Source of the DNA: Ruegeria lacuscaerulensis ITI-1157
GTDB taxonomy: Bacteria > Pseudomonadota > Alphaproteobacteria > Rhodobacterales > Rhodobacteraceae
Length of the DNA: 64,000 bases
Assembly: GCA_000161775.1 (NCBI GenBank)
Contig: GG704596.1
Span: 2,623,017-2,687,016 of the forward strand
Reading direction: 5' to 3'
Below are positions 58,021-64,000 of the stretch, piece after piece. Position 1 is the first letter of the stretch. The number at the start of each line of letters is the position of its first letter. A program made the position numbers and the translations under genes. The notes beneath the pieces were generated by a model. That model was not told where the DNA came from. It ran no database searches and saw only the letters and a list, made by a program, of their open reading frames with translations.

Positions 58021-59022
58021 TCAGACGCCGTTCATCGTGACGACAACCTTGCCCAGCACATCACGTTGGCCAATCATCGAAAGCGCCTCGGAGGCCCTTG
58101 CAAGAGGGAAACGTGCAGTAATGCGCGGGCGGATCTTTCCGGTCGAATAGAGGTCGAACAACTCGCGAAGGTTTTCCGCGTGGCCCTTGGGATCGCGAAA
58201 GACCGACGCCCCCCAGAATACTCCGACGATCGAGCACCCTTTCAACAGGGGCAGGTTCAGCGGAATATTCGGGATGCCAGCCGGAAACCCGACGACCAGA
58301 TAGCGGCCATTCCACGCCATGGCCCGCAATGAAGGTTCGGCATAATCCCCGCCGACCGCATCATAGACCACGTCAACGCCTTCTCCACCGGAAAGTTTCT
58401 TGATTTCGGACGACAGCGCCTTTTGCCCGGCTCGGTCCAGGTCTCGCGGATAGATGACGGCCTCGTCCGCACCCAGTTCCTTGCAGAAATCGGCCTTACC
58501 TTGGGAAGATACGCCGGCAATGACCCGCGCACCCATTGCCTTGCCCAATTCGATGGCTGCCGATCCAACACCACCCGCGGCCCCCAGGACCAGCATGGTT
58601 TCACCAGCCCGCAGTGCGGCACGGTCCTTGAGCGCATGATAAGAGGTGCCATAGGTGAATACAAAACAGGCCGCGTCCTCGTATGGCATCGTTTCGGGAA
58701 TTCTGACCGCTGCTGTGGCTGGAACGCAAGTCTTCTCGGCAAAGCCACCGTGTCCCGTCAGCGCAAGGACCCGATCACCGACCTGTAGCCCCGAGACACC
58801 TTCGCCCACCGCAAGCACATCGCCCGCGACTTCACCCCCTGGCGCAAATGGGCGCGGGGGCTTCATCTGATACAGATCCCGGATAATCAACGTGTCGGGA
58901 AAATTCACCCCGGCCGCACGCACACCGATCAGCACCTGGCCTTTCTTCGGCTCGGGGTCGGGCAGGGTGGTCAGTTCCAGAGTTTCCGGCCCGCCGGGTG
59001 CGACGCTGAGTAATGCTTGCAT
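58021..59022 (-). CDS. NADPH:quinone oxidoreductase family MDR protein
   Basis: A 333-residue zinc-free MDR enzyme. Features are GQVLIGVRAAGVNFPDTLIIRDLYQ, PFAPGGEVAGDVLAVGEGV, GDRVLALTGHGGFAEK, and the nucleotide-binding loop LVLGAAGGVGSAAIELGKAMGARVI. The C-terminal part (RITARFPLARASEALSMIGQRDVLGKVVV) is that of the quinone-reductase/enoyl-reductase group. It could reduce enones or an enoyl-CoA. It is divergent from the SDR gene at 59165, and together with it begins the acyl-type cluster. Confidence 0.88.
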   Translation of the reverse strand: MQALLSVAPGGPETLELTTLPDPEPKKGQVLIGVRAAGVNFPDTLIIRDLYQMKPPRPFAPGGEVAGDVLAVGEGVSGLQVGDRVLALTGHGGFAEKTCVPATAAVRIPETMPYEDAACFVFTYGTSYHALKDRAALRAGETMLVLGAAGGVGSAAIELGKAMGARVIAGVSSQGKADFCKELGADEAVIYPRDLDRAGQKALSSEIKKLSGGEGVDVVYDAVGGDYAEPSLRAMAWNGRYLVVGFPAGIPNIPLNLPLLKGCSIVGVFWGASVFRDPKGHAENLRELFDLYSTGKIRPRITARFPLARASEALSMIGQRDVLGKVVVTMNGV

Positions 59023-59164
59023 TGGTTATTCCGATCCTCGCCTTTTGTTGGCTCAAGGGTCCGCAGGTGGCACGCGGTTGTCAAGGCGGATGTGAAATGC
59101 AATTCTGCATAGTGAAATCGGTCGGGCCTTGTGCCCGGACCTTACCAAAGGATTGGGGAGGCTC

Positions 59165-59983
59165 ATGACACCAGAAAACCTGTTCTCGCTGAACGGAAAA
59201 ACGGCATTGGTGACCGGAGGCGCAACCGGAATCGGGCGCATGGCCGCCGAAGCATTGGTGCGCGCCGGGGCCCGCGTATTGATTGCCTCGCGAAAGGGCG
59301 AGGCGTGTGAAGCCGTGGCCGCGGAATTGAACGCCCTCGACGCACCTGGAACAGCCGAGGGGTTCGCTGGTGACGTCAGCAGCGAGGCTGGGATCGATTC
59401 CCTGGTTGATGAAGTGAAAGACAGAACCGAAACACTTGAGATACTTATGAATAATGCGGGCGTTTCGTGGGGTGCTCCACTGGGTCAGTTTCCCTATGAC
59501 GCCTGGGACAAGGTGATGTCGGTCAATGTGGCGGGGATATTCCACCTCACGCAGAAGTTGCTTCCTTTGCTGATGAAATCCGCCAACGACGACGACCCGG
59601 CGCGGGTGGTCAATGTCGCCTCGGTCATGGGCGAGGTGCCGATGGGCGACGGAGCCTACAGTTACTCGGCATCCAAGGCCGCGGTCATTCATCTGACAAA
59701 GATCCTGGCCAAAGAGCTGGCGCCCTATCGGGTCACGGTGAACGCACTGGCACCCGGGCCTTTCGTGTCCCGTATGACGGCCTTCGCCACCGCCGACGAG
59801 GACAAGCGCGAGAAGGTCGGCAAGTCAGTTCCGTTGGGTCGCGTGGGGCGCGAAGACGACATTGCCGGAAGCATGCTGTTTCTGTGTGGTCGCGGCGGCA
59901 GCTATGTCACTGGTGGTGTGATCCCGATTTCCGGCGGCATCAATGTCTTGACCGGGGGGAATATCTTTGCCGAAGCCATGTAA
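59165..59983 (+). CDS. Short-chain dehydrogenase/reductase
   Basis: A 272-residue classical SDR. The cofactor loop is ALVTGGATGIGRMAAEALV (TGxxxGxG), then NNAGVSWGAP, the Ser of NVASVMGE, and the catalytic YSYSASKAA (Y-x-x-x-K). GAPGPF-like LAPGPFVSRM follows. The ATG at 59165 has GGGGAGG upstream. Together with the downstream kinase-like gene and the quinone reductase, it fits oxidation of a hydroxyacyl-CoA or alcohol; the exact substrate is unknown. Confidence 0.9.
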   Translation: MTPENLFSLNGKTALVTGGATGIGRMAAEALVRAGARVLIASRKGEACEAVAAELNALDAPGTAEGFAGDVSSEAGIDSLVDEVKDRTETLEILMNNAGVSWGAPLGQFPYDAWDKVMSVNVAGIFHLTQKLLPLLMKSANDDDPARVVNVASVMGEVPMGDGAYSYSASKAAVIHLTKILAKELAPYRVTVNALAPGPFVSRMTAFATADEDKREKVGKSVPLGRVGREDDIAGSMLFLCGRGGSYVTGGVIPISGGINVLTGGNIFAEAM

Positions 59984-60025
59984 CGGTCGGCGTCCCGGGG
60001 TGGACGCCCGAAAGGGACGCGCGAC

Positions 60026-61063
60026 ATGACCAATGACGCCAACGAACTGGACGTTGCGGCAGTCGATGCCTATCTCGGCGCGCATCTGCCGGGCTATCGC
60101 GGTCCGCTCGAAGCCACCAAATTCGCGGTCGGGCAATCCAACCCGACCTACGAATTGCGGACGCCCGAACGATCCTATGTCCTGCGTCGCAAACCTCCGG
60201 GCGCGTTGCTGAAATCCGCCCACGCCGTCGATCGCGAATACCGGGTTCAAGGCGCTCTGGAGGGCAGCAAGGTTCCGGTTCCGCGCATGCTTCTGTTGTG
60301 CGAAGACGAGTCGGTGATCGGCTCGGCCTTCTACGTCATGGAGCGGCTGGAAGGGCGCATCTTCCTTGAACCCACGATGAAAGGCGAAAGCAAAGAAACC
60401 CGCCGCGCAGTCCTGCACGAGATGAACCGGGTGCTGGCCGAGTTGCACATGGTCGATATCGACGCGGTCGGTCTGTCGGACTATGGCCCGACGGGCAACT
60501 ACTATGAGCGGCAGATTTCGCGCTGGACGAAACAGTACCGCGCCTCTGAAACCGGAGCCATCGATGAGATGGACCGATTGATCGCGGCGCTGACCGCCTC
60601 GGTCCCCGAGGAAGACGGGCAGCGGACGCTTGTTCACGGCGATTATCGCATCGACAACCTGATGTTCGAAACCGACGGCACGCGCTGCTTAGGCGTTCTG
60701 GATTGGGAGCTGTCGACGATCGGCCACCCCTATGCCGATCTGGCCGCGGTCATCATGCAATGGCAGATGCCGCCCGGAAAAGAGGGGCGCGGCTTGGCCG
60801 GCATCGACCGTGCCGCACTTGGCCTTCCGTCCGATGCGGAATTCATCGCCGAATACTGTGCCCGGCGCGGGCTGCCCGGCATCGACAATTTCGGCTTCTA
60901 CCTGGCGTTCAATTTCTTCCGGATGGCCGCCATCCTGCAGGGGGTCTACAAAAGGGCGCTGGACGGCAACGCATCCGATCCGACCCGTGCGCAGGCCTTC
61001 GGTGCCTATGTTCCGATCTTCGCCGAACACGGGCTTGCGGCCCTGGAAACGCGGGGCGATTGA
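60026..61063 (+). CDS. Phosphotransferase (aminoglycoside-kinase-like) family protein, ACAD10-type
   Basis: A 345-residue protein of the APH/choline-kinase fold. It has KFAVGQSNPTYELRTPERSYVLRRKPPG at the N-lobe, the catalytic loop VHGDYRIDNLMFE (H-G-D-x-x-x-x-N) and the metal-binding VLDWELSTIGHPYADLAAV. This form is the kinase-like partner of acyl-CoA dehydrogenases (ACAD10/11 N-terminal part) that phosphorylates 4-hydroxyacyl-CoAs in the mammalian enzymes; a similar role here is inference. No acyl-CoA dehydrogenase is within the window. The IclR gene starts 3 bases after it. Confidence 0.87.
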   Translation: MTNDANELDVAAVDAYLGAHLPGYRGPLEATKFAVGQSNPTYELRTPERSYVLRRKPPGALLKSAHAVDREYRVQGALEGSKVPVPRMLLLCEDESVIGSAFYVMERLEGRIFLEPTMKGESKETRRAVLHEMNRVLAELHMVDIDAVGLSDYGPTGNYYERQISRWTKQYRASETGAIDEMDRLIAALTASVPEEDGQRTLVHGDYRIDNLMFETDGTRCLGVLDWELSTIGHPYADLAAVIMQWQMPPGKEGRGLAGIDRAALGLPSDAEFIAEYCARRGLPGIDNFGFYLAFNFFRMAAILQGVYKRALDGNASDPTRAQAFGAYVPIFAEHGLAALETRGD

Positions 61064-61066
61064 ACA

Positions 61067-61861
61067 GTGACCACCCGTCGGACACAGCCGGAACCGGATG
61101 AAAAGGACCGCAACTTCGTGACGGCCCTGGCCCGAGGGCTGCAAATCCTGCGGGCATTCCGGCACGGCGATACCGCGCTGAGCAATACCGACTTTGCCGA
61201 ACGCACCGGCCTTCCCAAGCCGACCATATCCCGGTTGACGCATACGCTGTGCCAATTGGGGTACCTGGTGCAGGATCAGCCCGGCAGCGCCTATCGTCTG
61301 GGGGTCGGGGTCCTGCGGCTGGGCTTCGGCGTTCTGGGCAGCACCGATATCTGCGAACGCGCCGGAGAGGTTCTGCGTGAACTGCGCGTCGGCGCCAACC
61401 CCTATCTGACGGCGGCCCTGGGCGAAGCGCACCGGGCCGAGGTCGTCTATGTAGCCGTCAGCCGATCCACCCAGAACGTCGCGCTGACGATGCATGTCGG
61501 CTCACGGTTGCCGCTGTTCTCGTCGGCGATGGGGCGCGCCATTCTGGTGGGCATGACCCCCGGCCAACGCGCCGCCGCCGTCGAGGCGGCCCAGCAGGAT
61601 CTGGGGTTGCAACGCGACGATCTTCTGCGATCGATAGAAATGGCGCAGGATGAATATGTTGCGCGCGGTTATTGCACCGGTTTTTCGCTGTGGCGCGATG
61701 ACGTGCACGCGATTTCGGTGCCGGTTCCCTCGTCCGATGACGGGCGGGTGTTCGGCCTGAACATCGGCGGCCCAAGCTTCTATGTGACGCCTGAAGAACT
61801 TGCCTCGGAACACGCCGCCAGACTGATCGACGCGGCCAAGCAACTGAGCCTGCGCCCATGA
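61067..61861 (+). CDS. IclR-family transcriptional regulator
   Basis: A 264-residue regulator. The winged helix-turn-helix (about residues 18-80) reads ALARGLQILRAF, NTDFAERTGLPKPTISRLTHTLCQLGYL. The C-terminal IclR effector domain contains EVVYVAVSRSTQNVALTMHVGSRLPLFSSAMGRAILVG and the CTGFSLWRDDVHAISVPV region. The GTG at 61067 is taken as start. It lies inside the acyl-type cluster (kinase-like, serine hydrolase) and is coupled to the next gene by ATGA, so it probably controls this cluster; the ligand is unknown. Confidence 0.92.
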   Translation: MTTRRTQPEPDEKDRNFVTALARGLQILRAFRHGDTALSNTDFAERTGLPKPTISRLTHTLCQLGYLVQDQPGSAYRLGVGVLRLGFGVLGSTDICERAGEVLRELRVGANPYLTAALGEAHRAEVVYVAVSRSTQNVALTMHVGSRLPLFSSAMGRAILVGMTPGQRAAAVEAAQQDLGLQRDDLLRSIEMAQDEYVARGYCTGFSLWRDDVHAISVPVPSSDDGRVFGLNIGGPSFYVTPEELASEHAARLIDAAKQLSLRP

Positions 61862-63075
61862 CCTTTGATCGAACACGGCTGAACCGCATCAATAATTGGA
61901 TGCAAGCCTATGTCGATACGAAAAAATATCCCGGCTTCTCGGTTCTGTTGCGCCAGGGCGGTGATGAGGTGCATTTTCACGCCTGCGGTCAGCGCAGTAT
62001 CGAAACCGGCTTGCCCTTCACGCGCGACACGATCGTGCGCATCTATTCCATGACCAAGCCGATCACCTCGGTTGCGTTGATGATGCTGGCCGAACGGGGG
62101 CTGTTTCACCTGGATGCCCAAGTGTCCGAGTTTTTGCCCGAATTCCTGGACATGCAGGCGCTGATCCCGAATGCGACACGGTTGGATCAGACCGAACCGG
62201 CGCCGTCGCCGACGCTGCACCAATTGCTGACCCATACCAGCGGGCTGAGCTATCCGTTCAATCCGGGCCTTCTGCCGGCGGAGATGGATGCGCGCGACCT
62301 GGTCTTCAAGCCCGATCAAGGCTGTCTGGCCGACCAGGTGAGGACGCTGGCCGATCTGCCGCTGGCCTTCCAGCCGGGCGCGCGTTGGGAATATTCGGTG
62401 GGCATCGACGTGATCGGGCGCGTGATCGAAGTTGCATCCGGCCGGACGCTGGACCGGTTCCTGGCCGATAACGTGTTTGCGCCGCTGGGCATGACGGAAA
62501 CCGGCTTTTCCGTTCCCGCGCGGGCAGGGGATCGGTTCGCTTCCCTGTACACCCCGCTCGAGGGAGACGCGATGGCGCTGAACTCCGCCAAAGCGGGCAA
62601 TGAGACGCTGCGGCTGGTCGATCAGCCCGGCGAGTCGGCCTTCGAGGCAGCTACGTTGTTTTCCGGTGGCGGCGGGCTGGTCGGCACCATCGACGACTAT
62701 GCCCGTTTCGCCGACATGCTGCGCTATCGGGGCGCCGGTAACGGCAATCGTTTGCTGGGGCCAAGAACCGTGGATTTCATGCTGCGCAACCACTTGCCGG
62801 GCGACATTGCATCAATGGGACCGCAGAGTTTCGCCGAGCAGCCGATGGAAGGCGTGGGGTTCGGCATCGGCGGTGCAGTGGTGCTGGACCCGGCCCGCGC
62901 CCGCACGCCCGGCTCGGTCGGAGATTTCAGCTGGGGCGGCATGGCGTCCACATTTTTCTGGATCGATCCGGTGCTCGATCTGACCGTGGTATTCTTCACG
63001 CAACTGGCACCGTCCAGTTCCTATCCGTCGCGATCCCAGTTGAAGGCGCTGGTCCAGGCCGCCCTGATTGAATGA
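61858..63075 (+). CDS. Serine hydrolase, beta-lactamase class C family
   Basis: A 405-residue protein of the beta-lactamase/DD-peptidase fold. The SxxK motif is RIYSMTKPITSVAL (Ser in SMTK, about residue 64); the second motif with Tyr is RWEYSVGIDVIGRVIEVASG; the third (K/H-x-G) region appears as FSWGGMASTFFWIDP. No signal peptide is visible, so it is probably cytosolic and an esterase (as EstB or lactonase-type enzymes) rather than a true lactamase. It is co-translated with the IclR gene and likely hydrolyses an ester or lactone in the pathway. Confidence 0.87.
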   Translation: MTFDRTRLNRINNWMQAYVDTKKYPGFSVLLRQGGDEVHFHACGQRSIETGLPFTRDTIVRIYSMTKPITSVALMMLAERGLFHLDAQVSEFLPEFLDMQALIPNATRLDQTEPAPSPTLHQLLTHTSGLSYPFNPGLLPAEMDARDLVFKPDQGCLADQVRTLADLPLAFQPGARWEYSVGIDVIGRVIEVASGRTLDRFLADNVFAPLGMTETGFSVPARAGDRFASLYTPLEGDAMALNSAKAGNETLRLVDQPGESAFEAATLFSGGGGLVGTIDDYARFADMLRYRGAGNGNRLLGPRTVDFMLRNHLPGDIASMGPQSFAEQPMEGVGFGIGGAVVLDPARARTPGSVGDFSWGGMASTFFWIDPVLDLTVVFFTQLAPSSSYPSRSQLKALVQAALIE

Positions 63076-63127
63076 CCGTCGCGGGGCTGCTAGGCGAGGC
63101 CTGAACCGTGATTCCGGAGACACGCCC

Positions 63128-63996
63128 ATGACTGAAGCCGAACGCATTCTGCTGGACCTGCTGGATATCGAACGCCTCGAGGTGGACCTGTTCCGCGGCG
63201 TCTGCTCGGGCGGGGAAACGCCCACGCGGATTTTCGGCGGCCAGGTGATCGCCCAGGCGCTTGCGGCGGCGTACAGACGGTCGAGGACCGTTTGTGCCAT
63301 TCGTTGCACGCCTATTTCATCCGCCCCGGTGACCCGGATATTCCGGTTGTTTATCAAGTGGATCGCGCACGAGACGGAGGCAGTTTCACGACCCGCCGCG
63401 TGGTGGCGATTCAGCACGGCAAGCAGATCCTGAACATGTCGGCCTCGTTCCACATTCAGGACGAGGGATGGGAACACCAGCACCCGATGCCGGAGGTCGC
63501 GCCGCCCGAGCAGCACCCCTCGCGCGATGAGTTGCGGCAAAGGTACCTTGAACGCGTACCGGACCACCTGCGCGCGGAACTGCTGCGTGAACGCCCGATC
63601 GAAGTGCGCGAGGTCGATCCGCTGGACATCTTTCAACCCGCAAAGGCCGATGACCGCAATTTCCTGTGGTTCCGCATGGGCGCCGCCGATCAGGCCGATC
63701 ACGTCACGCAGCATCTGCTGCTGGCCTATGCATCCGACATGGCGCTGCTGAGCTCGGGGATGCGGCCGCATGGGCTGAGTTGGTTCACCGGAGAGATCAA
63801 CGGCGCCAGTCTGGACCATGCGATCTGGTTCCACGCGCCGGTGCAATTCCAGAACTGGCACCTGTACGCGATGGATGCGCCGTGGACGGGGCAGGGGCGC
63901 AGCTTCAACCGCGGTGCGATCTATGCGCAGGACGGTACGCTGGTGGCGTCGGTGGCGCAGGAAGGTCTGCTGCGCCGCGCCCGGAAAAAACGTTAG
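63128..63996 (+). pseudogene. tesB: Acyl-CoA thioesterase II (TesB), interrupted by one frameshift
   Basis: Hydrolyses medium- and long-chain acyl-CoA. The first part (start 63128) reads MTEAERILLDLLDIERLEVDLFRG to GGQVIAQALAAAY. The frame then breaks in TACAGACGG near 63274-63277; adding one G restores RTVEDRLCHSLHAYFIRPGDP, which continues in the next frame to the stop at 63996. The corrected 289 residues match TesB, with double hotdog halves including PDIPVVYQVDRARDGGSFTTRRVVAIQ and the C-terminal SLDHAIWFHAPVQFQNWHLYAMDAP. The one-base loss (GG to G) may be real or a sequence error. It is the last gene of the cluster, with the window ending 4 bases later. Confidence 0.85.
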
Positions 63997-64000
63997 ATGT

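Overview
The window is about 64 kb of GC-rich chromosome from an alphaproteobacterium. It is most likely a Rhodobacteraceae member of the marine Roseobacter group, of Ruegeria type, judged from gene content alone. Markers pointing there are the B12-dependent ribonucleotide reductase NrdJ, the ChpT phosphotransferase of the CckA-ChpT-CtrA relay, OlsB/OlsA ornithine-lipid synthesis, a DUF1127 protein, L21 fused to a helix-hairpin-helix tail, a pyrrolysine-free MttB homologue, and many short ATGA-coupled gene pairs. No plasmid or phage backbone is visible.

Layout. 1-7.1 kb: fabI (cut by the window edge), pdxH, a double cold-shock-domain protein, a DUF192 protein, tRNA-Pro, a lipoprotein and nrdJ. 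7.6-11.6 kb: an EF-hand protein, an MttB-family methyltransferase, a beta-barrel outer-membrane protein and a PLP aminotransferase. 11.9-20.6 kb: cysS-cimA-NDUFAF6-like, an MFS exporter, an AlkA-type glycosylase with an esterase, a VOC protein, a pseudouridine synthase, an HNH nuclease and DsbB/DedA. 21-30.8 kb: tRNA-Leu, MarC, an IscU/NifU-like protein, hisI, gluQ, a methyltransferase, trmFO, an enoyl-CoA hydratase, a thioesterase, DUF1127 and a MocR regulator with a clear palindrome at its start, then rplM-rpsI. 30.8-38.5 kb: a livHMGF-type branched-chain ABC transporter operon containing an acyl-CoA ligase and a binding protein, with an MDR oxidoreductase upstream.

38.7-44.1 kb is the accessory patch. 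It holds a gene built from 111-bp tandem repeats, an AraC fragment, a truncated IS66 remnant, a frameshifted Hint-like protein with a two-TM partner, a damaged IS3-family element and a small 85-bp inverted-repeat element, ending at tRNA-Ser. From 44.3 kb the core chromosome resumes: a DUF2059 pair, rplU-rpmA, LysE/GNAT, obgE-proB-proA, chpT, DUF3553, olsB-olsA and rpsB-tsf. The last part (56.7-64 kb) has a LuxR solo coupled to aroQ and an acyl-CoA-type catabolic cluster: MDR, SDR, APH-like kinase, IclR, serine hydrolase and TesB.

Three genes (livM, the Hint-like gene, tesB) are interrupted by single-base changes, most of them in short homopolymers, and become full length when one base is added or removed. 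Either real decay or sequence error would explain this. All functional names rest on motifs read by eye; no database search was run.
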